Source: JAGWRA01 sp035534615
Lineage (GTDB): Bacteria > Acidobacteriota > Vicinamibacteria > Vicinamibacterales > CAVVIG01
Direction of reading: 5' to 3'
Assembly (NCBI GenBank): GCA_035534615.1
Contig: DATLRO010000126.1
Span: 1-53,661 of the forward strand
Length of the DNA stretch: 53,661 nucleotides
The translations under genes and the position numbers were made by a program. The notes beneath the pieces were generated by a model. That model had not been told where the DNA came from and made no database searches. It worked only from the letters and a program-made list of their open reading frames with translations. Shown piece by piece: positions 32,499 to 42,151 of the stretch; within the stretch, counting starts at the first letter, position 1; each line of letters starts with the position of its first letter.

Positions 32499-33500
32499 AT
32501 GACGAAGACACCCGGCCGGAAGTTCGATCTCCACACGCACTACTACCCCGACGCGTTCTTCCGGGCGATCCGCGAGGTCGGCGGCCAGTTCGCGTTCACC
32601 CGCTCGCCGACCGGCCAGACGATCATCACTTACGGCGGCGCCCGGTTCTTCGGCATCACGCCGCCCATGACCGACGCGTCGAAGCGGATCGAGGACATGG
32701 ATCGGGCCGGCGTCGACGTGGAAGTGGTGTCGCTGTCGACGCCGAACGTCTTCTTCGCCGACGCCGCGCACCAGCCGGACGTGGCGCGGATGGTGAACGA
32801 CGCGTACGCGGAGCTCATGGCGGCGCATCCGGCCCGCTTCAAGGGCTTCGCGTCGATCCCGATGGACGCGCCGGACGCGGCGCTGCGCGAGCTGCACCGT
32901 GCCATCGACGAGCTGAAGATGAACGGCGTCATCCTGCTGAGCAACATCCGCGGCCGCGCCCTCACCGAGCCGGCGTACCGGCCGTTCTTCGAGGAAGCGA
33001 ACCGGATGAAGCTCTGCATCTTCCTGCACCCGATGCTGCCGCTCGACGCCGCGCCGTACCGCGACTACGTGCTCGGGCCGATCGTCGGCTTCCCGGTCGA
33101 CACCACGATCGCCGTCGCCCGCATGTGCTACGACGGCCTGTTCCACGACTTCCCCGACATCCAATGGGTGATCGCGCACGCCGGCGGCGCGATCCCGTTC
33201 CTCATGGAGCGGATCGACAAGGGCTATGACGATTTCGCCGAGTGCCAGGTGAAGATTCACGAGAAGCCGAGTACGTACCTGAAGCGGCTCTGCTACGACA
33301 CGGTCACGTTCAGCCATCACAACCTGCGGATGGTGCGCGACCTGATCGGAACCGACCACATGGTGATGGCGAGCGACTATCCCCACCTGCTCGGCTCGAT
33401 CGACCGCGCGGTCAGCTCGATCGAAACCTTCGAGATCCCCGCGGACGAAAAGCGCCGGATCTTCGAGGGGACGGCGCTGCGGATCCTGAACCACGTGTGA
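32499..33500 (+). CDS. Amidohydrolase of the ACMSD type
   Basis: 333 residues of the amidohydrolase_2 family, which includes aminocarboxymuconate-semialdehyde decarboxylase. Metal-binding features are FDLHTHYYP at the N-terminus, IFLHPM, and VIAHAGGAIPFL, with the metal aspartate in MASDYPHLLGS. The family includes non-hydrolytic decarboxylases. The ATG at 32499 has GGAGAGG upstream. A dienelactone hydrolase starts 11 bp after its stop; together they suggest breakdown of an aromatic ring-cleavage product. The exact substrate is unknown. Confidence 0.88.
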   Translation: MTKTPGRKFDLHTHYYPDAFFRAIREVGGQFAFTRSPTGQTIITYGGARFFGITPPMTDASKRIEDMDRAGVDVEVVSLSTPNVFFADAAHQPDVARMVNDAYAELMAAHPARFKGFASIPMDAPDAALRELHRAIDELKMNGVILLSNIRGRALTEPAYRPFFEEANRMKLCIFLHPMLPLDAAPYRDYVLGPIVGFPVDTTIAVARMCYDGLFHDFPDIQWVIAHAGGAIPFLMERIDKGYDDFAECQVKIHEKPSTYLKRLCYDTVTFSHHNLRMVRDLIGTDHMVMASDYPHLLGSIDRAVSSIETFEIPADEKRRIFEGTALRILNHV

Positions 33501-33511
33501 GGGCGACACCC

Positions 33512-34249
33512 ATGATCGAAGAGCAGATCGACATCGCCACGGCCGACGGGACGGCCGACAGCGTCTTCTACCGGCCGGACGAGGGCCGTCTGCCGGGCGT
33601 GATCCACCTGACCGACATCGGCGGCATCCGCCAGGCCCACCGCAACATGGCGCGGCGCCTGGCGGATCAGGGCTATGCGGTCCTGATACCGAACGTCTTC
33701 TACCGCAGTGGTCGTCCCCCCGTGCTCGACTACCCGATGACGATCGGCGATGAACGGACGATGAAGCGGCTCGCGGAACTGCGGGACCCGCTGACACCCG
33801 AGGCGATGGCACGCGACCTGTCACGCTGCATCGACGTCCTGACGGTCCAGCCGGGCGTGGCCGACGGTCCCGTGGCGATCGTCGGCTACTGCTTCACGGG
33901 CGCCATGGCGCTGCGCGGCGCCGCGGAGCGTCCGGATCGGGTGGCGGCCGCGGCGTCGTTCCATGGCGGCGGACTCTTCACCAACACGCCGGCAAGTCCG
34001 CATCTGCTGCTGCCGTGCGTCACGGCACGGCTGTATTTCGGGCACGCGGTCGAGGACCGGGGCATGCCGGCCGACGCGATCGCCCAGTTCGATCGAGCGC
34101 TGGCCGCCTGGGGTGGACGATACGCCAGCGAAGTCTACGACGGCGCGCATCACAGCTGGACCGTGACGGACAGCCCGGCCTACAACCGGCCGCAGGCCGA
34201 GCGCGCATTCGAACGGCTGACGGCGCTGCTCGCGGACACCCTCCACTGA
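33512..34249 (+). CDS. Dienelactone hydrolase family protein
   Basis: 245 residues. The nucleophile is Cys127 in GYCFTG, where most alpha/beta hydrolases have serine; this cysteine is typical of dienelactone hydrolases. The histidine is in GAHHSW, and an upstream ADGTADSVFYRP start matches. The enzyme opens dienelactones in modified ortho-cleavage pathways, though related members act on other lactones or esters. It is 11 bp downstream of the ACMSD-type amidohydrolase and probably part of the same transcript. Confidence 0.9.
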   Translation: MIEEQIDIATADGTADSVFYRPDEGRLPGVIHLTDIGGIRQAHRNMARRLADQGYAVLIPNVFYRSGRPPVLDYPMTIGDERTMKRLAELRDPLTPEAMARDLSRCIDVLTVQPGVADGPVAIVGYCFTGAMALRGAAERPDRVAAAASFHGGGLFTNTPASPHLLLPCVTARLYFGHAVEDRGMPADAIAQFDRALAAWGGRYASEVYDGAHHSWTVTDSPAYNRPQAERAFERLTALLADTLH

Positions 34250-34328
34250 ACGCCGGGCGGCCGCGACTCGGGCGCCCGGAGGCGCGGGACGGGTGACGCG
34301 GCCGGCCGCGTTCGCGGTTCCCGTCCGC

Positions 34329-35201
34329 TCAGGCGCCCGCCGCCTGCCGCCTGCGCAGCATTTCCTCGATCACCGCCTGAAACCGCCCCGCCGTCCAAGC
34401 CTGCCGCAGCTCCGGTGTATCGAGCGGCTTCGAAGAATTCAGCATGAACAGGTGGAACATGGGCACACCCCACTTGTCCAGGAAGCGCCGCATGAAGGTC
34501 TCGTTGCGGACGCGTGTCTCCTCGCTGGACTCCCCGCCGCGCCAGGTCGACTTTCCGTAGAAGTGCAGCACATACGACCCGAGCGCGAACCGGATCGCGA
34601 AGCCGGCCCGCAGCGCGCGGACGCAGTAGTCCTTGTCCTCCGCGCCCCCCTTGCCGTACTCCTCGTCCAGCCAGCCGATCCTGTCGATGACCGCGAACGG
34701 GATCTTCACGCAGAAAAAGGCGACGGCGTAGCTGTCCAGATAGCCGCTGCGCTCCCTCCGGTTCCTGTCGGCGATCACCTCGAGATCGCGCTCGTGGCCG
34801 ATGTAGTCGGCGAGCTCCATGTCGGGCACGCAGTGGAGCCCGCCCACCGCCGGTATCTCGATCATCGTGTTCGAAACCGGCGAGACGATGGCGTCCCGGT
34901 CGGCCGCCAGCGGGGCGAACCAGTCGGTCGTGAACACGAGGTCGTTGTTGAGCAGGACGGCATCCGCGCGACGCTCATGCGCGCGGCGGAGCACCAGGTT
35001 CATGTTGGCGGCAAAGCCCCGCGGCGACTCGTTCGTGATGAGCGTCACCCCGGCCGGATGCCCGGCCAGCGATCCGTCGTTGTCGATGAGGAGGAACTCG
35101 CTGCCGGCGTCCGGCGGCGTGAGCCGGAAGAACGACTCGAGCGCGACCGGCGTGAAATCGCGCGACTGCCGTGTCGAGACCATGCCGAAGACGATCGACA
35201 T
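34329..35201 (-). CDS. Family 2-type glycosyltransferase
   Basis: 290 residues with a GT-A fold. The N-terminal FGMVSTRQ, the nucleotide-binding region ending VLLNNDLVFT (NND in place of a DxD motif), and the acceptor-side YGKGGAEDKDYCVRA (ED acid) are typical of GT2 rhamnosyl- and related transferases. It is 1 bp coupled to the Ada gene: the ATG at 35201 shares its A with the TGA of ada. It sits outside any polysaccharide locus here. Donor and acceptor are unknown. Confidence 0.85.
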   Translation of the reverse strand: MSIVFGMVSTRQSRDFTPVALESFFRLTPPDAGSEFLLIDNDGSLAGHPAGVTLITNESPRGFAANMNLVLRRAHERRADAVLLNNDLVFTTDWFAPLAADRDAIVSPVSNTMIEIPAVGGLHCVPDMELADYIGHERDLEVIADRNRRERSGYLDSYAVAFFCVKIPFAVIDRIGWLDEEYGKGGAEDKDYCVRALRAGFAIRFALGSYVLHFYGKSTWRGGESSEETRVRNETFMRRFLDKWGVPMFHLFMLNSSKPLDTPELRQAWTAGRFQAVIEEMLRRRQAAGA

Positions 35202-36280
35202 CAGCGCTCTCCGCCAATCATGACCTTGCCCGTGGTTTCCGCCTCCTTCGCGATCAGCGCCTTCTTGCGTGCGGCGCCCCAGCGATAACCGCCGGTGCCG
35301 CCGGCGGACGGGACGACGCGATGGCAGGGGATGGCGAGCGCCACCGGATTGGCGGCGCAGGCGCGGGCGACGGCGCGCGCGGCCCGGGGCCGGCCGACCG
35401 CCTCCGCAATCTCCCCGTACGATCGCGTCGATCCGTAGGGAATGGCGGCCAGCGCCTGCCAGACCTGCCGCTGGAACGCCGTGGCCCGGACGTCGAGCGG
35501 CAGATCGAGCGTCTGGCGCCGGCCTTCCAAATGCGCCACGACCGCCTGCATCGTGCGCAGCAGCGACCCCGTGTCGCGCACGACGGTCGCCTCAGGAAAT
35601 TCGCGCCGGAGGTCGTGCTCGAGAGCGGCCGCGTCGCTGCCCATCCTGATGGCGCAGACGCCGCGCGGGGTGGCGGCGACGAGCAGGCGGCCGAGCGGAC
35701 AGGAGGCCACGGCGAACTGAATCACCATCCCCGCGCCGCCGCGCGAATACGTCGCCGGCGTCATGCCCATCTGCGACGCCGCCCGTTCGTACAGACGGCT
35801 GCTCGATCCATAGCCGGCTTCGTACAACGCGGTCGTCACCGCCGCACCGCCCTTCAGCTCCCGCTTGACGCGCTCGAGCCGGCACGCGTCGGCGTACTCG
35901 CGGGGCGACACGCCGGCGATCCGCTTGAAGTTGCGCTGCAGATGGCCGGGACTGCCGCCGATGCGCGCGCTCAGGGCCCGCAGGGTCATCCGGCCCTCCA
36001 GATCGCCGGCGAGCAGGCGACACGCGTCCCGGACCCGCTCCACCCACGGATCGGCCGCGCCGGGCTCGGACGGCCGGCAGCGGCGGCAGGCCCGGAAGCC
36101 TGCGTGCTCGGCCGCCGCCGCGTCGGCGAAGAAGGCGGTCCGCTCCCGGCGCGGCCGCCGGCTCGCGCACGACGGCCGGCAATAGATGCCGGTCGACCGC
36201 ACGGCGTACACGAAGGAGCCGTCCGCCCGGGCATCCCGGGCCATCACCGCCTGCCAGCGCCGGTCGTCTGTGTTCATCAT
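35201..36280 (-). CDS. ada: Ada, bifunctional alkylation-response regulator and methyltransferase
   Basis: 359 residues, nearly the length of E. coli Ada (354). The N-terminal zinc domain has Cys34, Cys38, Cys65 and Cys68 (GIYCRPSCAS, ACRRC); one is the methylphosphotriester acceptor that converts Ada into an activator. An AraC-type HTH covers about residues 80-185. The C-terminal O6-methylguanine methyltransferase has its acceptor cysteine at residue 319 in PCHRVV. Usual partners alkA, alkB or aidB are absent nearby, and a glycosyltransferase follows instead. The start may be the ATG at 36280 or 36277. Confidence 0.95.
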   Translation of the reverse strand: MMNTDDRRWQAVMARDARADGSFVYAVRSTGIYCRPSCASRRPRRERTAFFADAAAAEHAGFRACRRCRPSEPGAADPWVERVRDACRLLAGDLEGRMTLRALSARIGGSPGHLQRNFKRIAGVSPREYADACRLERVKRELKGGAAVTTALYEAGYGSSSRLYERAASQMGMTPATYSRGGAGMVIQFAVASCPLGRLLVAATPRGVCAIRMGSDAAALEHDLRREFPEATVVRDTGSLLRTMQAVVAHLEGRRQTLDLPLDVRATAFQRQVWQALAAIPYGSTRSYGEIAEAVGRPRAARAVARACAANPVALAIPCHRVVPSAGGTGGYRWGAARKKALIAKEAETTGKVMIGGER

Positions 36281-36360
36281 GACGTCCACGATAGCGCCCG
36301 GTCGTCTTCTCCGGCTATCCGGCGATGGCGGTCGAATCCTCTCCGCCGGCCGGCGCCGGC

Positions 36361-37503
36361 TCACCGGCGGTCGAACCGGCCGACGCGCAGCAGGGCGGCA
36401 GCGGCCAGCGCCGGCACGGCCGCGCCGAAGCTCAGCAACGCGCCCATCTTCGTCTCGTCCAGCATCGGGCCGCGCGGAAACGCCGCGGTCGTGAAGAACA
36501 GCGCCACCGTGAACCCGATGCCGGCGGTACAGCCGACGACGAACAGATCGCGCCAGGCGAGGCCTGGCGCGCGGTGCAGCCGGACGGCCGACGCCGCGAT
36601 CGCGCTGGCGAGGATCCCGATCGGCTTGCCGAGCAGGATCGACGCCAGGACGATCCACGTGCCGACGCCGACGCTCGAGGCCGGCACGCCGGCGTTCACG
36701 AGGCCGAAGAAGAACAGGATCACCTGCACCGGATTCTTCCACCAATGCTCGAATTGCGTCAGCGGATCACGATGTGCCGTCTCCACCATCGGCTCGTGTC
36801 CCCGCGACCCGTGGGGGATGAACGGCACGATCGGCACCAGCGCCAGCGCCGGATGGAACCCGCCGCGCTCGAAGGCCAGCCAGGACAGCGTGCCGGCGCC
36901 GAGTACGTACGGCCAGAAGCTGTCGGCGCGGCGCCACCGCAGCACCGCGGCGCACACGAGGGCGGCGGCCAGCCACAGCGCGAATTCGAAGATCCGGATC
37001 GATCCGGCCGGATAGAACAGTGCCAGCACGATCAGCCCCAGCGCATCGTCCGCGATGGCGAGGAGCAGCAGAAAGGGAACAGCCGGATGACGTGGACCGA
37101 AGATCGCCCGCGCGACCAGGTAGCTGAAGGCGATGTCGGTGGCGCACGGGATCGCCCAGCCGCGTGCGAGCGCCGGCCGGCCCAGACCGTGGGCGAGTCC
37201 CAGGTAGATGAGCGCCGGCGCCAGCATGCCGCCCGCCGCCGCCAGCAGCGGCACCGCCGCGCGGCGCGGCGTGGCCAGCGGCCCGCCCGGCAGCGTCGCC
37301 TGGAACACTTCCAGGGCGGCGAGCGCGAAGAAGAACACCATGCCGACATCGTTGACGAGGAAGCGCAGCGGCTCGGCGACGCGGATGTAGCTGGCGCGGG
37401 CGACGTTGGCCCAGACCACGGCCGCCACGGCGCCGGCCACCAGCAGGAGCGAGTGGTCGAGGACGAACGCCACCATGTGGCGCACCCGGGACGACAGGGA
37501 CAT
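36361..37503 (-). CDS. nhaA: NhaA family Na+/H+ antiporter
   Basis: 380 residues and about 12 transmembrane helices, the usual NhaA length. ATDIAFSYL and the AIADDALGL pair, which correspond to the Asp163-Asp164 ion-binding site of E. coli NhaA, are present. The helix-11 region VVGCTAGIGFTVALFF also matches. It exports sodium in exchange for protons. There is no adjacent nhaR-type regulator. It is monocistronic by position. Confidence 0.92.
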   Translation of the reverse strand: MSLSSRVRHMVAFVLDHSLLLVAGAVAAVVWANVARASYIRVAEPLRFLVNDVGMVFFFALAALEVFQATLPGGPLATPRRAAVPLLAAAGGMLAPALIYLGLAHGLGRPALARGWAIPCATDIAFSYLVARAIFGPRHPAVPFLLLLAIADDALGLIVLALFYPAGSIRIFEFALWLAAALVCAAVLRWRRADSFWPYVLGAGTLSWLAFERGGFHPALALVPIVPFIPHGSRGHEPMVETAHRDPLTQFEHWWKNPVQVILFFFGLVNAGVPASSVGVGTWIVLASILLGKPIGILASAIAASAVRLHRAPGLAWRDLFVVGCTAGIGFTVALFFTTAAFPRGPMLDETKMGALLSFGAAVPALAAAALLRVGRFDRR

Positions 37504-37602
37504 CGCGACAGCCTTTCGGATGCGATCCGCGAGGGCGCGGGGCGGGGCGACGGGGCCCCCGCGAGCGCCCGAGCCGGGGTGTGGGGCGGAGCCCCACCTG
37601 AA

Positions 37603-38736
37603 TCAGGTCAGCGCGCGGCGGGCGGCCAGCACGCGGTCGACGGCGGCCGGTCCGGTCCGGTCCAGCGCCGTGAGATGGCCCATCTTGCGGCCCGGCCTGG
37701 GCTCGGTCTTGCCGTACAGGTGCAGCCGCACCTCCGGCACGGCGCACGCGGCCGCCCAGTCGGGCTCGCCCTGCGCCCAGAGATCGCCGAGGAGGTTCGC
37801 CATCGCCGCCGGCATCAGATAGTCCGTCGACCCGAGCGGCAGCCCGCAGACCGCCCGCAGCTGCTGCTCGAACTGGCTGGTGCGGCAGGCGTCGATCGTC
37901 AGGTGCCCCGAGTTGTGCGGCCGCGGCGCCAGCTCGTTGACGAGCAGACGGCCGTCGCGGCTCACGAAGTACTCGACCCCCATTACGCCGACGTAGTCGA
38001 GCGCCTCGAGGATGTCGCGCGCGATCCGCACGGCGCGGTCCGCGACCGCCGGCCCGATCGGCGCCGGCGCCACCGAGATGTCGAGGATGTGATGCCGGTG
38101 CGTGTTCTGAATCGCGCCGAAATGGGCGAACGCGCGGTCGAGCCCCCGGACCGCGATCACCGAAATCTCGCATTCGAGGTCGACGAACGCTTCCAGGACC
38201 GCCTCGTGGCGTCCGATCGTGTCCCACGCCGGCAGAGCGTCCTCGGGGCGGTCCACGCGGACCTGGCCCTTGCCGTCGTAACCGAAGGCCGCCGTCTTGA
38301 GCACCGCCGGACAGCCGAGCCGCGCGACGGCGGCAGCGAGATCTTCGGGCGAGCGGACCGCGGCGAAGGCGGTCACCGGAAAGCCCCGGGCGGCGAGGAA
38401 TTCCTTTTCGCGCAGCCGCTGCTGGGCGACGTGCAGGGCGCTCCCGTCCGGCCGCACCGGCACGATCTCGGCCGCCGCCCGCGCGGCCTCGACCGACACG
38501 TTCTCGAACTCGAACGTGATCACGTCGACGCGCCGCGCGAACGCCCGGATGGCGTCGAGGTCGTCGTATCGCGCGTTGACCGCCAGGTCGGCAATCTGTC
38601 CGGTCGGCGTGTCGTCTTCGGGCGACAGCGTGTGCACGCGGTAGCCCATGCGCCGCGCCACGAGCGCGAGCATCCGCCCGAGCTGGCCGCCGCCGAGGAT
38701 GCCGATCGTCGATCCCGGGCTGAAGACGCGCGTCAC
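37603..38736 (-). CDS. purK: PurK, N5-carboxyaminoimidazole ribonucleotide synthase
   Basis: 377 residues of ATP-grasp type. The Rossmann-like start TIGILGGGQLGRML, the ATP-grasp core KTAAFGYDGKGQ, and the metal-site VNELAPRPHNSGH are characteristic. It converts AIR plus bicarbonate to N5-CAIR. The start is GTG at 38736, overlapping the purE stop as GTGA. Together with PurE it supplies CAIR for purine synthesis. Confidence 0.95.
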   Translation of the reverse strand: MTRVFSPGSTIGILGGGQLGRMLALVARRMGYRVHTLSPEDDTPTGQIADLAVNARYDDLDAIRAFARRVDVITFEFENVSVEAARAAAEIVPVRPDGSALHVAQQRLREKEFLAARGFPVTAFAAVRSPEDLAAAVARLGCPAVLKTAAFGYDGKGQVRVDRPEDALPAWDTIGRHEAVLEAFVDLECEISVIAVRGLDRAFAHFGAIQNTHRHHILDISVAPAPIGPAVADRAVRIARDILEALDYVGVMGVEYFVSRDGRLLVNELAPRPHNSGHLTIDACRTSQFEQQLRAVCGLPLGSTDYLMPAAMANLLGDLWAQGEPDWAAACAVPEVRLHLYGKTEPRPGRKMGHLTALDRTGPAAVDRVLAARRALT

Positions 38737-39224
38737 GGAAGGATTTCGCGGCGGACCTCTTCGGCCCGGGCCCGGCGGTAAACGTCGAGCCGCTCGCGCA
38801 GCGCTGGACGGGAGATCCCCAGGATGGCCACGGCGAGCAGCCCGGCGTTCGTCGCGCCGGCCGCGCCGATTGCGACGGTGGCCACGGGCACGCCGCGCGG
38901 CATCTGGACGATGGAGAGAAGGGAATCGAGGCCGTGGAGGGCGGCGCTCTCGACCGGCACGCCGATGACCGGCAGCAGTGTCTGCGCCGCGACCATCCCC
39001 GGCAGGTGCGCCGCGCCACCGGCGCCGGCCACGATCACCTCGAGGCCACGGGCCGCCGCGCCGACGGCGTATTCCGCCATCCACTGGGGCGTCCGGTGGG
39101 CGGACACCACGCGGCACTCGTGCGGCACCTCGAAGCCGGCCAGGATCTCGTGCGCCGCGCGCATGGTCTCCCAGTCCGACCTGCTGCCCATGATGACGCC
39201 GACCAGCGGCCCCGGCTCGGTCAT
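38733..39224 (-). CDS. purE: PurE, N5-CAIR mutase
   Basis: 163 residues. The family start VGVIMGSRSDWETM, the SAHRTP motif with the catalytic histidine, and GAGGAAHLPGM plus PVIGVPV are all present. It moves the carboxyl group of N5-CAIR to give CAIR. The ATG at 39224 follows GGGGGAG. It is the first gene of the purEK operon; the metalloprotease gene is divergent, 243 bp away. Confidence 0.96.
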   Translation of the reverse strand: MTEPGPLVGVIMGSRSDWETMRAAHEILAGFEVPHECRVVSAHRTPQWMAEYAVGAAARGLEVIVAGAGGAAHLPGMVAAQTLLPVIGVPVESAALHGLDSLLSIVQMPRGVPVATVAIGAAGATNAGLLAVAILGISRPALRERLDVYRRARAEEVRREILP

Positions 39225-39467
39225 GTCGTCGACTCCCCCGGTAGGATAACCCCAACCGGAGCCGGCTGGAAATTCCGGGTGACGCCGGCGGCCGGGCCGG
39301 ACACCGCCACGGCCGGCGTCCGGCGTCGTCGCCCTCGCGGTGCTGCACGCCCCGGCCGCCGCTGAGCTGGCGCCGATGCGGCCGGCAGTGTACCCTCTCC
39401 CCTTCAGTTCCGCGTGCCGTGGCAGCACGGCCGTCCGACGGCCCGCGTTCCTCCGGTGGAGTCTCCC

Positions 39468-42032
39468 ATGCGCTCACTCATCGCCGCCTTCGCGCTCACG
39501 CTCTTCGCCATTCCGGCGGCGGCCCGGCCGCTGCCGACGATCGCCGAGAAGACCGCCGGCCTGCAGGAAATCGCCGGGTTCATCCCGCTGTTCGAAGACA
39601 ACCAGACCGGCCACGTGTACATGGAGATCAGCCGGTTCCACGATCAGTTCCTCTGCCAGATCTCGCTGCCGTGGGGCGTCGGCTCCAATCCGATCGGGCT
39701 CGATCGCAATCAGCTCGGCAGCACCAGCGTCGTCTACTTCGATCGTGAAGGGCCGAAGGTGCTGCTCGTGCAGCCGAACCTCCGGTACCGGGCGCTGGCG
39801 GGCGACGCGGCCGAGCGGCGGGGCGTCCGCCACTCCTTCGCGCAATCGGTGCTGTGGGGCTTCCCCGTCGTCGCGGCGGACGGCGACCGCGTGCTGGTGG
39901 ACGCGACGTCGTTCTTCCTGCGCGACGCGCACGGCGTGGCGCGCCGGCTCCGGGAGACCCATCAGGGCGACTACAAGCTCGATCTGTCGCGCAGCGCGTT
40001 CTATCAGCCGCGCACGAAGGGCTTTCCGAAAAACACCGAGGTCGAGGTGACGCTGACGTTCACCACCGACGGACAGCCGGGCCGGGACATCAGCCAGGTG
40101 ACGCCGACGCCCGAGGCGGTGACGGTGCGCGAGCACTACTCCCTCGTGGAGCTGCCGCCGCTCGGCAGCTACACGCCGCGGCCGTTCGATCCGCGGGTCG
40201 GCCTGTTCAACATCCGCTTCTACGATTTCTCGGCGCCGCTCGGCAAGCCGCTGGTCCAGCGGTGGATCGAGCGGCACAAGCTCGTGAAGAAGGACCCGGA
40301 CGCCGCCATCTCCGATCCGGTCAAGCCGATCGTCTACTACGTCGACAACACGGCGCCGAAGATGATCCAGGACGCGATCATCCAGGGCGCGTCCTGGTGG
40401 AACGCGGCGTTCGAGGCGGCCGGCTTCAGCCACGCGTTCCAGGTCAAGGTGCTGCCGAAGGGGGCCGATCCGATGGACCTCCGCTACAACATGATCGACT
40501 GGGTCGACCGGTCGACCCGTGGCTGGTCGTACGGCGGCGCCGTCGTCGATCCGCGGACCGGCCAGATCCTCAAGGGGAACGTCACCCTCGGCTCGCTGCG
40601 CCTGCGCCAGGACTACCTGATCGGCAGCGGCCTGGTGGGCGTGCCGGCCGCCGACCAGGTGGCCGCCCTCTTCCCGCCGTTCGCCTGGGGCTTCACCGGC
40701 GGCACGTGCGACGCCGGCGCCATGCCCGACGAGTCCTTCCTCGCGGCCGACGATCCCTCGACGACGCCCGAGGAGATGGCGCTGGCGCGGCTGCGCCAGC
40801 TCGCCGCGCACGAAGTCGGACACTCGCTCGGCATGGCCCACAACTTCGCCTCCAGCACGTATGGCCGGGCGTCGGTCATGGACTACCCGGCACCGCTCGT
40901 GGAGATTCACAACGGCAAGCTGGACCTGTCGCACGCCTATGCCGTCGGCGTCGGCCCCTACGACAAGTTCGCCATCAAGTACGCCTACTCCCAGTTCCCG
41001 AAGGGGACGAACGTGAAGCAGGCGCTGGCGAAGATCGTCGCCGACGGCGAGAAGGCCGGCATGCTCTACCTGAGCGACGCCGACGCCCGGCCGCCCGGCG
41101 CCGCCGACCCGCTCGACAATCTCTGGGACAACGGCTCGGATCCGGTCGCCGAGCTGCGGCACGACCTGCGCGTGCGGGAGATCGCGCTGTCGCAGTTCGG
41201 GCTGCGGAACATCGCCAACGGCACGCCGCTGTCGCTGCTGCAGGCGAAGCTGCTGCCGCTGTACCTCTACTACCGCTACCAGCTGCAGGCGGCGGTGAAG
41301 ACGCTGGGCGGGCTGTACTACACCTACTCGGTGAAGACGGACGGCGCGCCCAGCCCGGCGCAGGTCGTGCAGATCATACCGGCGGCACGGCAGCGCGACG
41401 CCCTCCAGGCGGTGCTGTCGACGCTGGATCTGAGCGTGCTGACCCTGCCGTCGCGGATCCTCGACCTGATCCCGCCGCAGGCGGACGACTACGGCTCGCC
41501 GACCGACGAGCTGTTCGCCGGCCACATGAGCCCGGCGTTCGATCCGATTGCCGCGGCGACGATCGCCGCCGACCTGACGGTCTCCGGGCTGCTGCAGCCG
41601 CAGCGCGCCGCGCGCATGATCGATTTTCACGGGCGGGAGGCGGCCAATCCCGGCTTCATGGACGTGGTCAACGCGCTCATCGCCAGGACCTGGGTGCACG
41701 CGGCGCCCGCGAACGGCTCGCAGGCGGTGGTCGCCAGGGCCGTCCAGCACGTCGTCGTGCAGCAGTTGATGGAGCTGGCGGCGAATCGTGAGGCCTCGTC
41801 GCAGGTGCGGGCCGTCGCCGCCCAGGGGCTGCGCCAGCTGGCCAATCGGCTGAAGACCGCCCCGGCCGGCGCCGGCCCGATGACGATCGCGTTCCGCAGC
41901 GCGACGCGCGACGACATCGAGCGATTCCTCCACCGGCCGGCGGCCGTCTATCAGCCGACCGCGCCGCTGCCGACGCCGCCCGGCGACCCGATCGGCGCCT
42001 CGAGCGGAGGCGGCACGGTGCCGCGGCGGTAG
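39468..42032 (+). CDS. Exported zinc-dependent metalloprotease of metzincin type
   Basis: 854 residues. A signal peptide ends near AAARP. The zinc site is HEVGHSLGMAH at residues 448-458 (HExxHxxGxxH), the metzincin motif with three histidine ligands. SVMDYPAP about 20 residues later fits a Met-turn. The N-terminal 230 or so residues and the 300-residue C-terminal region match the uncharacterised DUF5117/DUF4953-type architecture as I recall it. It is probably secreted to the periplasm or cell surface. The ATG at 39468 has GGTGGAG upstream. Substrates are unknown. Confidence 0.88.
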   Translation: MRSLIAAFALTLFAIPAAARPLPTIAEKTAGLQEIAGFIPLFEDNQTGHVYMEISRFHDQFLCQISLPWGVGSNPIGLDRNQLGSTSVVYFDREGPKVLLVQPNLRYRALAGDAAERRGVRHSFAQSVLWGFPVVAADGDRVLVDATSFFLRDAHGVARRLRETHQGDYKLDLSRSAFYQPRTKGFPKNTEVEVTLTFTTDGQPGRDISQVTPTPEAVTVREHYSLVELPPLGSYTPRPFDPRVGLFNIRFYDFSAPLGKPLVQRWIERHKLVKKDPDAAISDPVKPIVYYVDNTAPKMIQDAIIQGASWWNAAFEAAGFSHAFQVKVLPKGADPMDLRYNMIDWVDRSTRGWSYGGAVVDPRTGQILKGNVTLGSLRLRQDYLIGSGLVGVPAADQVAALFPPFAWGFTGGTCDAGAMPDESFLAADDPSTTPEEMALARLRQLAAHEVGHSLGMAHNFASSTYGRASVMDYPAPLVEIHNGKLDLSHAYAVGVGPYDKFAIKYAYSQFPKGTNVKQALAKIVADGEKAGMLYLSDADARPPGAADPLDNLWDNGSDPVAELRHDLRVREIALSQFGLRNIANGTPLSLLQAKLLPLYLYYRYQLQAAVKTLGGLYYTYSVKTDGAPSPAQVVQIIPAARQRDALQAVLSTLDLSVLTLPSRILDLIPPQADDYGSPTDELFAGHMSPAFDPIAAATIAADLTVSGLLQPQRAARMIDFHGREAANPGFMDVVNALIARTWVHAAPANGSQAVVARAVQHVVVQQLMELAANREASSQVRAVAAQGLRQLANRLKTAPAGAGPMTIAFRSATRDDIERFLHRPAAVYQPTAPLPTPPGDPIGASSGGGTVPRR

Positions 42033-42035
42033 GGG

Positions 42036-42150
42036 CTTGGGGCTCGGGGCTCGGAGACCCGCGGGGTCGTCGTAGCGCCGGGCTTCAGCCCGGCCACTCG
42101 GGGCTCGGGCCCTCGCGGCTCGGGAACGCCTGAGCACCCGAGACCCGGAT
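42036..42150. repeat. GGGGCTC heptad-like repeats with a palindromic repeat copy
   Basis: Imperfect tandem GGGGCTC/TGGGGCT units surround CGTAGCGCCGGGCTTCAGCC-type palindrome at 42071-42094. In this variant GAGCT is replaced by GGGCT on one arm and compensated on the other (AGCCC), so pairing is kept. It lies between the convergent protease and pilX genes. The same combination recurs at 53281-53360. Confidence 0.7.
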
Positions 42151-42151
42151 C

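Noticed and set aside
36325..38781. 818-codon plus-strand open frame opposite nhaA and purK
   Set aside because: Codon-bias shadow of two well-supported minus-strand genes; the composition is Arg/Asp/His/Gly-rich without domains.
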